Origin: Bog-366 sp049519635
GTDB lineage: Bacteria > Acidobacteriota > Terriglobia > UBA7540
DNA length: 64,000 nt
Assembly: GCA_049519635.1 (NCBI GenBank)
Contig: JBEKQO010000008.1
Location: 1 to 64,000, forward strand
Direction: 5' to 3'
Shown: one piece after another, positions 16,564 to 25,339 of the stretch
Numbering within the stretch: position 1 is the first letter of the stretch
How the letters are laid out: every line of letters begins with the position of its first letter
Translations under genes and position numbers: made by a program
Notes under the pieces: generated by a model
Seen by the model: only the letters and a program-made list of their open reading frames with translations
The model's database searches: none
Told to the model about the DNA's origin: nothing

Positions 16564-17541
16564 TCATCCGCTGCTCGCGGAGGCCAAGAGCGCGCGCCGC
16601 AAGGCTGCCACGGTCGCGCGATGATCTCCACAAAGATAAAAACTTTCTCCCCCATCGGCCACGGTCCTTACCAGGATCGTTTTGTGGGGACGGAAATAAT
16701 ATCCCGGATCGGTCTTGGGCAATTCGTGGTGAATGTCACCTTGAATCGGCACCAGGTCGAACACGGCGGTGGTGAAATTCTTGACCACTCGTCCCTGCTG
16801 GTGCGCCACGTTGCGGACCATGGATAGCGCTTTCAGATAAACCTCCGGACCCATGATGGCGGAGCCAAAATTTAGCATGATGCCGCCCTCCAGCTTTTCC
16901 ATGGTTTTGGTGAAAATTAGGAAATCACGGTAGCTGGCGGCGCCCAGCGCCTGGCCGTCGCAATTCAGGTGCTCGTGGACGATGTCGTAGCCGATACCCA
17001 CGTGGACGGTGGCGGGCACCGAATGGCGATAGGCCGCGGCGAAAATGCTGAGATCCTTGTAGGGGAAAGTGCTTTCCTCAATCCGCCGTCCCACATTTTC
17101 ACCCAGTCCCAGCGATAGCTCCGCGGCTTCGCGAATAATGTCATTCAACTCACCGGTTTCGCGCCAAAGACCGAATTCACCGCTGCGAATGTAGCGCGCC
17201 ACGCTTTCCGTGGTGGCCCCGATACGCGCCAATTCGTAATCGTGAATCGAGCCCGCGCCGTTCAGGGCGACATGGGTAAGATAGCCGCGCTCGATGAGGT
17301 CGATCACGTGGCGGCTGGCTCCGGCCTTGATGACGTGAGCCCCCATCATCAGGATGCGGGCCGCGCCTCTTTTCCGGGCCGCGATCAGCCGTTGCGCCAC
17401 TCCCTGCAACTGCGGGTGAGAGAATTCGGGCGCCGGCTCCTCGATCTTTAAGATGTAATCGAGACCCATGTCGTGCTTCCGCTCGCTCAAGGGTTTAATC
17501 AGCAATTGCGAACGGTCGAAGGTTTCATATTTCGATTTCAT
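16564..17541 (-). CDS. Deoxyhypusine synthase-like protein in a heptose gene cluster
   Basis: A 325-residue cytoplasmic protein. The stretch ILMMGAHVIKAGASRHVIDLI, followed by THVALNGAGSIHDYELA, recalls the NAD-binding core of the deoxyhypusine synthase fold. The late PGYYFRPHKTI and SFYLCGDHRATV resemble a substrate site. Bacteria lack the eIF5A target, so a different job is likely. From memory, similar proteins sit near heptose or LPS genes in Geobacter, which fits this context, but I could not check it. AAGGTGG precedes the ATG. The gene is between the HAD phosphatase and the unknown 165-residue gene, all on one strand. Confidence 0.6.
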   Translation of the reverse strand: MKSKYETFDRSQLLIKPLSERKHDMGLDYILKIEEPAPEFSHPQLQGVAQRLIAARKRGAARILMMGAHVIKAGASRHVIDLIERGYLTHVALNGAGSIHDYELARIGATTESVARYIRSGEFGLWRETGELNDIIREAAELSLGLGENVGRRIEESTFPYKDLSIFAAAYRHSVPATVHVGIGYDIVHEHLNCDGQALGAASYRDFLIFTKTMEKLEGGIMLNFGSAIMGPEVYLKALSMVRNVAHQQGRVVKNFTTAVFDLVPIQGDIHHELPKTDPGYYFRPHKTILVRTVADGGESFYLCGDHRATVAALRRALLASASSG

Positions 17542-17633
17542 AACGCCACCTTGAAGAGCTGACAGCCGACAGCCAACTGCTGGCAGCCGATTAGGAAAGT
17601 TCGTCGAAAGCGCAAAATCAATAGTCCAAGCCC

Positions 17634-17858
17634 TTAGCCGGGGTTTCTCACCACGATTTTGGAAGGGCGGGGCTTCAGCCCCGCCGTTAGAGGGCCTTTC
17701 TGATTATTCCCGTGTCCCGCGCCCCTCGCAGCTTGCGGCTGCAAGCTCCGAGGGGCGCGGGACGGACAAGGGTTGGAGCCGCGATTTCGGCGGGGCTGAA
17801 GCCCCGCCCTTCCGACAGCCCCCAAAAGAGTTTCAGTCGGGTGAGAAATCCGGATTAG
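17634..17858. repeat. R3-family palindromic element, complete copy
   Basis: The left end is GCCGGGGTTTCTCACCACG with GGAAGGGCGGGGCTTCAGCC. The right end is GGCGGGGCTGAAGCCCCGCC with GGTGAGAAATCCGGATTAG. The centre has CGCGCCCCTCGCAGCTTGC...GCAAGCTCCGAGGGGCGCG. It nearly matches 10822-11036. It separates the HAD gene from the rest of the presumed heptose operon. Confidence 0.85.
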
Positions 17859-17900
17859 AGGCTCGGCCGCTTTTCACTGTAAGCTGTCGGCTGTTAGCCG

Positions 17901-18719
17901 TCAGCTACTTGGAAACAGCTTTCCCAAGAGTTCGTCACGGCAGAGGAAATTGGGGATGATGAAGTCCGCGCCGACGCTCACCAGCCGTTGGCGTTTCCAC
18001 TCATCCACCACCCGGCACTCCGGTTCCGCGGTGGCGAGACCCACGGCAATTCCCCCCACGTCTTTCACGTTCTTGATCTCTACGTACCCGTCGCCGAAGC
18101 CGAGCAATTGGTCCCCCTTGCATTCGAGTCCGGAAATCATGCGCTGAATCAGGATCTCTTTGGAAAAACTCTTGTAGTCGTCCTGGGCGCCGTAAATGCC
18201 GCCTTGGAAATATTGCCTGACCTCGAGCAGCCCGGCTTCTTCCAGCGTATAGACCTCATCGGTGCCGCTGGCGCAGTACAATTTCAGGCCGCGATCGCGC
18301 AGGGATTCCAGAAAGGCTCGCGCTCCGGGCACCAGATATTTCTCCGGCGAAGCGGCGCCTCGGCGAAGGTCCTGGCGGCGGTATTCGATATTCGCCATCA
18401 GCCTTTCATGATACATGCGCTTGTAAGCAAGGGGTTCAAGAGGTTTGCCACCCCGCAACTCCACCTGGCGGGCAAGTTCCATCATCTGGTAGATCGTCTG
18501 TTCGCCGGTCAGGCGCGCCACGAAATCTTCCACCAGCGCGCGCAATGCGGCCTCGCTTTCGCCGGTGTGAAGTTCCAGGAGAATTTGCACCAGCATGGGC
18601 ACCATCACGTCCACCCACCCCGCGCGGATCAGTGAGATGGTGCCGTCGAAATCAAACAAACCCACGCGAGCGTGGGCAGCAGAAACGCTGGGATTCAGGC
18701 TTTCAACCGTGTTATTCAA
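17901..18719 (-). CDS. HAD-superfamily hydrolase (probable sugar phosphatase)
   Basis: A 272-residue protein with all four HAD motifs: FDFDGTI (nucleophile Asp), LYCASGTD, a motif III lysine in SFSKEIL and LLGFGDGYVEIK (acidic pair region). A large helical cap follows motif I. It should be a cytoplasmic phosphatase. In a cluster with gmhA and a heptose 7-phosphate kinase it could remove the 7-phosphate of heptose bisphosphate, the job of GmhB, although GmhB itself is a smaller, zinc-containing HAD type. That assignment is inference. The listed start is a TTG preceded by GGGAG, and the exact start is uncertain. Its neighbour downstream is an R3 repeat. Confidence 0.75.
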   Translation of the reverse strand: MNNTVESLNPSVSAAHARVGLFDFDGTISLIRAGWVDVMVPMLVQILLELHTGESEAALRALVEDFVARLTGEQTIYQMMELARQVELRGGKPLEPLAYKRMYHERLMANIEYRRQDLRRGAASPEKYLVPGARAFLESLRDRGLKLYCASGTDEVYTLEEAGLLEVRQYFQGGIYGAQDDYKSFSKEILIQRMISGLECKGDQLLGFGDGYVEIKNVKDVGGIAVGLATAEPECRVVDEWKRQRLVSVGADFIIPNFLCRDELLGKLFPSS

Positions 18720-18909
18720 ATTGTCGATTCACTCCCTACATAAGATTTATGCAACCAGGCTTGCCAAGGTTCGGCAATGTACCGGTAACTCTGCGGAAGG
18801 GCATCATACACCGGAGCGCGTCTGGAATCACCTGCGCCGAGTCGTCTTTCCCAATTCTGGGGAATGTATTTAAGATTTTCTGCGTGCACGACAACCAGCC
18901 GCACACGGC

Positions 18910-18999
18910 GGTAGTGGTGCAATTCGCTGTGGCACGGCCATCTTGGCCGTGACCGTTCACGGGCGGGACATCCGTGCCACAGCAAATGACACCACTACC
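18910..18999. repeat. 90-bp inverted-repeat element, copy 2 (family R4)
   Basis: It begins GGTAGTGGTGCAATTCGC and ends GCAAATGACACCACTACC. The interior TGTGGCACGGCCATCTTGGC...CCGTGCCACAG matches copy 1 at 7597-7687 with few changes. It lies in the 460-bp gap between the HAD gene and the FNR-like regulator. The rest of the gap shows nothing recognisable. Confidence 0.85.
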
Positions 19000-19179
19000 C
19001 GCCCGGTCCTGCAGGTTAAGGGAAATAATTTGGAGTCTTGCGGCGGCCCGTGTGCGGGCTCATCAAGGTGGAGAATCGGTCGGGGGCGCCAATGCGCTCA
19101 GGTAACATGCTGTCGAACGCAGACGTGCAAGGGGCGCCCGCCGATCCTCGAGAGCCGGCAGCGAGCAAAGCGGAACGTG

Positions 19180-19896
19180 CTAGTTCTGGCTATTCAAGCC
19201 GGCGGCTTTGCGGTGCGTTACACCCTCGAGCCCGGCACGGTTCTGAATCACCACGTGCCGACCCCGTGCCATCACCAACTGCTCGCGCCGGAAAGAACTG
19301 AGGGTGCGGCTTATCGTTTCCGGCGAGAGTTCCAAGACTTCGCTGATCTCCTGCCGGGAAAGCGGCAGCGTCAAGTTCACTGTCCCATTGCTGGTAGGGG
19401 TGTCGCTGGTGACGAGCGAAAGCAGGAATGTCGCCACCTTCATGCGGGCGTCCTTAAAGCTCATGTCGGTCACCTGCGTCCGGACGCGGTCCAGTTCCCC
19501 CACCAAAAAGCGCACCATGCCGATGGCAATTTCCGGATTGGTTCGCAGGTAGGTGGAGAAATCTTCGCGGGGCGCGGCGCAAATCTCGCAGTCCCGCAGG
19601 GCCACAGCGGTTAGGGGGTAGGAGACATCCGTGAGGGCTTCCAGACCGAACAACTCACCGGGAAAGAGTACCCCGGTAATAAGATCCTTCCCATTGTCCA
19701 GGGTTTTCACCATCTTTACCAGGCCGGAGTGCAGGGCGAAGAGATGTTGCGCGATGCCCCCTTCGAAGAATAGGATTTGGTTCCGGCGATAGTGGGCGGG
19801 GCGAAACACGCAACCCAGCGCTTGAATCTGGTCGGTCGAGAGATTGCGAAACAACGAAGTTTTCAAAACGGGACAATTGGAGCATCCAGGTCCCAT
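19180..19896 (-). CDS. FNR-like Crp/Fnr-family transcription regulator
   Basis: A 238-residue regulator. The start at 19896 has AAGAGGAGAG upstream and gives MGPGCSNCPVLKTSLF. Cysteines at 5, 8 and 29, plus a CEIC pair at 103/106, could hold an oxygen-labile iron-sulfur cluster as in FNR (whose ligands are three N-terminal cysteines and one later). A cyclic-nucleotide-binding-like beta-roll covers about residues 20-115. The helix-turn-helix is at about 178-205, with Glu193, Ser196 and Arg197 in SPETISR matching the FNR recognition helix (E..SR), which reads TTGAT-N4-ATCAA. It likely switches genes with oxygen supply. No matching operator was noticed nearby. Confidence 0.85.
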   Translation of the reverse strand: MGPGCSNCPVLKTSLFRNLSTDQIQALGCVFRPAHYRRNQILFFEGGIAQHLFALHSGLVKMVKTLDNGKDLITGVLFPGELFGLEALTDVSYPLTAVALRDCEICAAPREDFSTYLRTNPEIAIGMVRFLVGELDRVRTQVTDMSFKDARMKVATFLLSLVTSDTPTSNGTVNLTLPLSRQEISEVLELSPETISRTLSSFRREQLVMARGRHVVIQNRAGLEGVTHRKAAGLNSQN

Positions 19897-20099
19897 GACA
19901 CTCTCCTCTTGGGGTTTCGGCCTTTCCTCACAATGGGATGCCGGTTGCCCTCCCCGCCTGCTGGCCAGCTTCATGCGGCCGCTGGGGCCTCTTGCGTATT
20001 CACTTTGATTCGTTCCGTATTTGCCCATTTAGGCCGCGTGGCGGATGCACCCAGCCCCCAGTTCAGAATCAACTGCGCGCGCAACCCCCACCGTGCGAG

Positions 20100-20183
20100 A
20101 GTCGCGATATCGGCGGGGCTAAGAACCCGCTCAATCAGCAGCCCACCCAAGGGCGTCCCACCCAGGTGAGAAATCCGGATTGA
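20100..20183. repeat. R3-family right-half remnant
   Basis: GTCGCGATATCGGCGGGGCT followed by GGTGAGAAATCCGGATT matches the right half of the complete R3 copies. It lies in the 392-bp gap between two minus-strand genes. Nothing else was found in this gap. Confidence 0.6.
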
Positions 20184-20288
20184 GCGTGTGCTCAATTAGC
20201 ACCTGAAAACGCGCACACTCGTTTTTCTCACGCCAGCCTCTAGCACGCGGCGAGACCCAATGCGCGGTAATATCCGCATCCGAGCAAA

Positions 20289-20774
20289 TCAGGCTGCCTG
20301 GGCCCTTCCCAGTTCGGAGAAATGACCGAGATATGGCCGGGTCACCTTCGCGAAGTCTGAGTAGCGCATGCGGATACAATCTTCGTGGGTTCCTGCGCAG
20401 AACAAAACCTTCTCCGCACTTGCCACCGCTCGGTCTACCCATACTTCAATCCCGTACAGATTGCCGAGAGGCGGTACCGCGCCAAGGTCGCAGTCTGGAA
20501 AGAGTTCTACCAGTTCACTTTCTACGAGCATCTCGAGTTGGTTCGCTTTCAGGGCTGATCTGAGCTCCTGGAAGTTCAACCGATGCGAAGCCGGCATGAC
20601 CACAATAACCAGGTTATTGTCCCCACTTGCCACGACTGCCTTCACGCACTTCTTTCCCGAAACATGGAGGGAATGTGCGACCTCCTGTGCAGTAAAGGCT
20701 TGAGAGTGGTGAAGCGTCTCGTAAGGGACATTCTGGGAGTCCAAATAGTCGCGGATCCGTTGGGGTATGGCCAT
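20289..20774 (-). CDS. YbaK/EbsC-type aminoacyl-tRNA deacylase
   Basis: A 161-residue stand-alone editing-domain protein. The N-terminus RIRDYLDSQNVPYETLHHSQAFTAQEVA, the KCVKAVVASGDNN stretch with the conserved lysine, and DLGAVPPLGNLYGIEVWVD are characteristic of the YbaK/ProX/INS fold. It should hydrolyse mischarged tRNA (for example Ala- or Cys-tRNA-Pro) in the cytoplasm. AGGAGGGGAAA precedes the ATG. It is the only gene in its unit and no synthetase is adjacent. Which tRNA it edits cannot be told. Confidence 0.88.
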   Translation of the reverse strand: MAIPQRIRDYLDSQNVPYETLHHSQAFTAQEVAHSLHVSGKKCVKAVVASGDNNLVIVVMPASHRLNFQELRSALKANQLEMLVESELVELFPDCDLGAVPPLGNLYGIEVWVDRAVASAEKVLFCAGTHEDCIRMRYSDFAKVTRPYLGHFSELGRAQAA

Positions 20775-21322
20775 TTTCCCCTCCTATAAAACGAATTACG
20801 ACTCTTCCCTCAGTGGGGAGCGAGGCAATCGCCCTGCCAGAATCGGGTCTTTTCGCAGCACGCCAGAAGGCTCTGTCAGGGAATGAGGGAGCCGTCTGAT
20901 CCGTTGTTTTGTGATGTTTGTCAATTTTCAGGAGTCATTGATGATATCGTGAGGGCCTGGGGCAATATTCCGATTGGTTCGATGCGAAATTCGACGCATG
21001 ATAGGCGCGGATTTTTTCTCTGTCCTATGTCAAAGGACATGGAAACGCGGGGTCGTCGAGTCCAGCCGCTTTAGAGGAACGACTTACCTCATTTATCCAC
21101 CTGTCCGACCGCACAGACGCCCATGAGCCCTCGCTTCACCACGAAGGATGGAAATGCACCGGGTGATTCCCCTCCTGATTCAGGAGGGGGGGCGCGCATT
21201 GCGCCGGGGTGGTTATCTCCCGAAGGCAAAACCATAAAGTCGCAATCAAGCACCACCCCCTACGCTCTCCCTCAACTGAGGGGGAAGGATTTTCACGATA
21301 GCTTATGGCATTCGTTATTATG
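20775..21322. other. Intergenic stretch with R1 halves
   Basis: The first 390 bases after the YbaK gene show no gene or clear structure. At 21165-21214 is half an R1 element (CCCCTCCTGATTCAGGAGGGG, then GCCGGGGTGGTT), and at 21250-21288 a second half (GCACCACCCCCTACGC, CCCTCAACTGAGGG). The halves are in reversed order compared with a full R1. Confidence 0.6.
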
Positions 21323-23725
21323 CTAGTGAATCTCCTCATAGGCGACGTTCAGAATGGGATACTTTCTCCAGTCCTTATAGTCGAAGTGCCACCACTCGGT
21401 TTCGTAAACCGTGAAGCCCTCGTCTTCCATCACGTGCCGCAGCAAAGCCCGGTCCCAACGCTCCAGCGCGGTTCCGCCGGGATAAAAGGGATAGGCGCGC
21501 TCCGTCATTTCATCATAGCCGCTTACCATGGGCACGGCGCGGCCGGTCTTCAGGTCATACATGCTAAGGTCCACCGCGCAGCCGCGATTGTGGCGGGAAC
21601 CTTGTGAGGGATCGGCCACAAAGATGTGATTCGCGTCCGATACGGCATCCCAGAACATCTTGGTGACGTACCAGGGCCGGTAGGCATCATGGATGAGGAG
21701 TCCGTAGCCGAGCACGTGCAACTTCCTGCTGGCCCGCACCACGGCTTCGGCGGCGGGCCGCTGCATGAAGGCGCGAGCTTGCCGGTACATGGGACTGCTC
21801 AGAAAATTGCGCGTGCTGGCGTAGCGAATATCGAGTTTGATCGTGGGGTCGAGCTTCACCAACTCAACCAGGTCGGGCTTCAGAAAGTCGCCGCTTTCCT
21901 TCGGGGGCTGGGCGGCTAATGCATCACGTCTCAGTTCATTGACGGGCTTCAGAGGTTGAACATGAAACACTCCTCCGGAAATGTTGCCGCCCGGCCGCCG
22001 CTTGAATTCCACCCAACCGATTTTCACGCCCGTAACCGCACCGTGCGCGTCGCGCTCAAAGGTGGCTTCCTCGCGGTCATAGAGGCCGTAATCAGGAAAC
22101 TGGAACACGTCTCTCGACACCTGGTTAAGCGGGGCGAACTCATACCACTCGATGAGGGCCGTAAGGTGGCCGTCTTTTTCCAGGATGTAAAGCGTGTCGT
22201 AATCCCAGCCGTATTCTCCAATGAGATCCTGCCACACTGGCGGCGGTGGCGCCGGCCAGGGCGTTTCCACCGCGTCCAGCTTCGTCGAGCCGAGCTGGAG
22301 GGCGTGATCGAGGATGGTTAGGGGGGTTCCATACGCCAGCCGGTCGTCCACCATGAGGTGGCTGGCGAAACCACGAAGCTCCACCTGGAAACCGCCGCGC
22401 GGCCGCTGCATGAGGATCCGACCCTCCTGCTCATCGAGATCGACGGCGTCAGGACCGCTTCCGTAGCGGCCCGCGAGGCGGTGCGCCAAGCTCGGGTCCA
22501 CAGGCGTGGTAAGGTCGAGGGCCGGGAGCGTCTGGTGTGCGCGCGCCGCCAGCATCAGCTTGAGCGCCTCGCTCGCGATGTGGTCTGTTACGGCGTTGCT
22601 GCTGTCGAGCGTTGCCACCGCCACCGCGCCGAGCTTGTCGTCCGGGAGGGCGTCAAGTGAGGTCGCGAAGCCGTAGATGGCGCCGTCGTGCCCTACCAAA
22701 CGATGGCCGTCGAGTGTGCTCAGCACGAATCCGATACCGAAACGTCCCGGTTTGGCGGCGGTAGAGAACTGGGGAGTCCACATTTCATGCAGCGCCGCCT
22801 CACTCACCACCGGGCCGCCGAGGCCCCGGCCGCCCGCGAAGAGGACGCTTTCGAACCGGGCCAGGTCCGTGACCGTGGTGTAGAGGCTGCCGGCAGGAAA
22901 GATGCCGATCTCGAAAGTGGGAGCGGGGAAGAGGCGCCCGTCGTAAGTCCAGATGTCCGCCTTGGCAAGACTACTGGTGAGAACGGGCGTGGGCTCGAAT
23001 CCGCTCGTTTGCAGCCCCATCGGTTCCAGTACGGCGCTTTGGAGGTACGGGGCAAACGCTTGGCCCGCTCGCTGTTGCAGGACGTAACCCACCACGGTAA
23101 TACCGGCATTCGAATACTTGGTGTGATCTCCCGGCGGGTAGACCAGCGAAGTCTCGTTCAATGAGTGGACGACCTCCGCGAGGCCGGGGGGATGTGAGTC
23201 GAAGTAGTGGCCGACAGGAGGCTCCCGCACCAGGCCGGAGCGGTGCGACATCAGCTCGCGCAGAGTGATGGGTTTGCCGAAAGGATTGTGCGGGTGGAAG
23301 TCGGGGATGTAATCTGAGACGGGAGCGTCGAGACTCAGCTTACCCTGGTCAACAAGCTGCATAATGCCGATGTCAGTGAAAAGCTTGGAGACGGAGCCCA
23401 CCCGATACACCGTACCGGCGGTTGCTTCCACTTTGTGATCGGGGTCGGCATAACCGAAACCCTGAGCCCACACAATTTGCTGGTCATCGACGAGGGCGAC
23501 AGCAATTGAGGGTATTCCTTTCTCTTTGAGCTCGTGCTGGATGAGCGGCGCGAGAGCGTGAACCACTCCGGCATAGTCGCTGCGCGGCCCAATATTCGCC
23601 GATTCCCGCGGGGCCGCCAGCAATCGATGCGGTCCCACGCGGCTGGTGACTGCGGCGAGTATTGCCAGACTGGCGGCCACCGTGAGCAGCGTGATTTTTT
23701 TGAACCGTCTTCCACCAAGACCCAT
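21323..23725 (-). CDS. Secreted fusion of a class C beta-lactamase-like domain and a VanX-type D-Ala-D-Ala dipeptidase
   Basis: An 800-residue protein. The start at 23725 has GAGGAGG upstream and gives a signal peptide (TLLTVAASLAILAAVTS). Residues about 50-400 are a serine beta-lactamase/penicillin-binding-like domain with Ser111-x-x-Lys114 (SVSK), Tyr204-Ser-Asn206 and GHDG. A middle domain of about 200 residues follows. Residues about 615-800 are an M15 dipeptidase of the VanX/DdpX type with DAYRPW, zinc ligands His712 and Asp719 (HNRGCAVD), base Glu777 and ligand His780 (EWWH). All catalytic residues are present in both domains. It probably cuts D-Ala-D-Ala or other cell-wall peptides outside the cytoplasm. 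It is divergent from a dipeptidase operon. Confidence 0.9.
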   Translation of the reverse strand: MGLGGRRFKKITLLTVAASLAILAAVTSRVGPHRLLAAPRESANIGPRSDYAGVVHALAPLIQHELKEKGIPSIAVALVDDQQIVWAQGFGYADPDHKVEATAGTVYRVGSVSKLFTDIGIMQLVDQGKLSLDAPVSDYIPDFHPHNPFGKPITLRELMSHRSGLVREPPVGHYFDSHPPGLAEVVHSLNETSLVYPPGDHTKYSNAGITVVGYVLQQRAGQAFAPYLQSAVLEPMGLQTSGFEPTPVLTSSLAKADIWTYDGRLFPAPTFEIGIFPAGSLYTTVTDLARFESVLFAGGRGLGGPVVSEAALHEMWTPQFSTAAKPGRFGIGFVLSTLDGHRLVGHDGAIYGFATSLDALPDDKLGAVAVATLDSSNAVTDHIASEALKLMLAARAHQTLPALDLTTPVDPSLAHRLAGRYGSGPDAVDLDEQEGRILMQRPRGGFQVELRGFASHLMVDDRLAYGTPLTILDHALQLGSTKLDAVETPWPAPPPPVWQDLIGEYGWDYDTLYILEKDGHLTALIEWYEFAPLNQVSRDVFQFPDYGLYDREEATFERDAHGAVTGVKIGWVEFKRRPGGNISGGVFHVQPLKPVNELRRDALAAQPPKESGDFLKPDLVELVKLDPTIKLDIRYASTRNFLSSPMYRQARAFMQRPAAEAVVRASRKLHVLGYGLLIHDAYRPWYVTKMFWDAVSDANHIFVADPSQGSRHNRGCAVDLSMYDLKTGRAVPMVSGYDEMTERAYPFYPGGTALERWDRALLRHVMEDEGFTVYETEWWHFDYKDWRKYPILNVAYEEIH

Positions 23726-23930
23726 TGATCCTCCTCGGAGCGAGCTAAATACTGAGTGCCGCCATTCGGTCTTCACTGGCAATTCAATGTAAGGGGGAAA
23801 CCCGCAGGAATCATACACGAGTTGGGTGGCGGTTTGGTAGTTGGAAGCGCGCGCCCTGCCCCGCCAGGGTTCCGTCAAAGTCGCGGGCGTCAGATACCTC
23901 TATGGCCATGAATGCATCACCCGCGAAGCA

Positions 23931-24046
23931 ACCCCTCACCCCCCGCCTTGCGGTCCCCCCTCTCCCCAAGGTAGAGGGAGAGAAATCAAAATCACAGCCC
24001 TCTCCCAGGGGAGAGGGTGCCCGACGGAGGAGGGCAGGTGAGGGGT
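23931..24046. repeat. 116-bp inverted repeat between divergent genes
   Basis: ACCCCTCACC at the left mirrors GGTGAGGGGT at the right. Inside, CCCTCTCCCC...GAGGGAGAG and CCCTCTCCCAGGGGAGAGGG form further stems. It occupies the middle of the 411-bp region that must contain the promoters of the VanX fusion gene and the dipeptidase operon. Confidence 0.7.
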
Positions 24047-24136
24047 CCCTTTCAACCCCATTAGACTTTGACGGTGCCCTGCCCGCCCCGCCGCCCTGCT
24101 TGCAAACACCCCTATCCCTGAAATAAGATTACGCCC

Positions 24137-25339
24137 ATGGTGCTCTCGCCGGTTCTGTTACGTCTCCTCCTCGGGGCCGCTCTGCTGGCGCCGTCCCCTC
24201 CTGCACAGCGACTGCAAAACCTGCTGAGCGACCTGCTTATTATCGACACCCATATTGATACTCCTGGGTATATTGTTGACGAGGGTTACCAGCTTGCCGT
24301 AGAGCACCCGTACTACCAATTGGATATTCCGCGGCTGCGGCGGGGACGGGTGGGAGCAGTGTTCTTCGGCATCTATGTGGCGCCGCAGGATTTCCCGCCG
24401 CAGTTGTGGGTGACGCGAACTCTCGAGTGCATCGACGGTTTGCAAGAGCAGGTGCGCCGCAACTCCCAAGACCTGGAAATGGCATCCACGGCGGACGACA
24501 TTGTCCGCCTCCACCGCACGGGAAAGGTCGCAGCGCTGCTGGGCCTGGAAGGTGGGCAGCTTATCTCCGACAGCCTGCCGGTGCTCCGTGATTATTACCG
24601 GCTGGGCGTCCGCTACATGACCCTTACCCATTTCAAGACCAATGACTGGGCTGACTCCAGCACCGATCAGGCGGTGCACAACGGCCTTTCGCCCATGGGG
24701 CGCGACATTGTACGGGAAATGAACCGGCTGGGCATGATGGTGGACATCTCGCACGTGTCCGATAAAACCTTCTATGATGCCCTCGAGACGTCGCAAGCGC
24801 CGGTGATCGCCTCGCACTCCTCGATGCGGGCCTTGTGCAATATTCCCCGCAATATGAGCGATGACATGCTCCGCGCCCTGGCGCGGAACGGCGGCGTGGT
24901 ATTCATCAATTTCAACACGGCCTACCTCGATGAGAAAGCCGCCGCGGTCTTCGTCCGGATACACGACGCGCGCGATCGCGAGATTGCGGACATGCTTGCG
25001 CTCAACCGCGGCAATCCGCGCCGCTGGGAGATGGAGCGCGCCATCCAACAGCGATACAAGGCGCAACTGCCCCTGGTGGATATCAGCGCTGTGCTGCGGC
25101 ACATCGATCACGCTGTGCAGACGATTGGCGCAGATCACGTTGGCGTGGGCTCAGACTTCGATGGCGTCTCCGGCATGGTGCCGGAGGGCATGGAGGATGT
25201 CTCCAAGTACCCGGCACTGGTGCAAGGGCTTATCGACAAGGGCTACTCCGATGCGGACATCCGGAAGATTATGGGCGAAAACCTGCTGCGGGTCATGCGG
25301 GCGAACGAAGCGGTATCGAGAAAGATGGCGGGAAAATGA
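24137..25339 (+). CDS. Membrane dipeptidase (M19, renal dipeptidase family)
   Basis: A 400-residue zinc dipeptidase with an N-terminal hydrophobic signal (LLRLLLGAALLAPS). Metal-site landmarks are IDTHIDTPG (HxD), LLGLEGGQ (bridging Glu), VDISHVSDKTFYD and IASHSSMRAL, followed by GVGSDFDG. The family hydrolyses dipeptides, including those with a D-residue at the C-terminus, outside the cytoplasm. It heads a four-gene operon whose members overlap (its stop overlaps the next start as ATGA). The divergent neighbour is the VanX fusion, so both may process D-amino-acid dipeptides from peptidoglycan. No strong ribosome site is seen at the ATG. Confidence 0.93.
   Translation: MVLSPVLLRLLLGAALLAPSPPAQRLQNLLSDLLIIDTHIDTPGYIVDEGYQLAVEHPYYQLDIPRLRRGRVGAVFFGIYVAPQDFPPQLWVTRTLECIDGLQEQVRRNSQDLEMASTADDIVRLHRTGKVAALLGLEGGQLISDSLPVLRDYYRLGVRYMTLTHFKTNDWADSSTDQAVHNGLSPMGRDIVREMNRLGMMVDISHVSDKTFYDALETSQAPVIASHSSMRALCNIPRNMSDDMLRALARNGGVVFINFNTAYLDEKAAAVFVRIHDARDREIADMLALNRGNPRRWEMERAIQQRYKAQLPLVDISAVLRHIDHAVQTIGADHVGVGSDFDGVSGMVPEGMEDVSKYPALVQGLIDKGYSDADIRKIMGENLLRVMRANEAVSRKMAGK

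Noticed and set aside
21323..23725. Vancomycin-resistance locus
   Set aside because: Only the VanX-type domain is present. No VanH, VanA-type ligase or VanRS pair with matching context was found.
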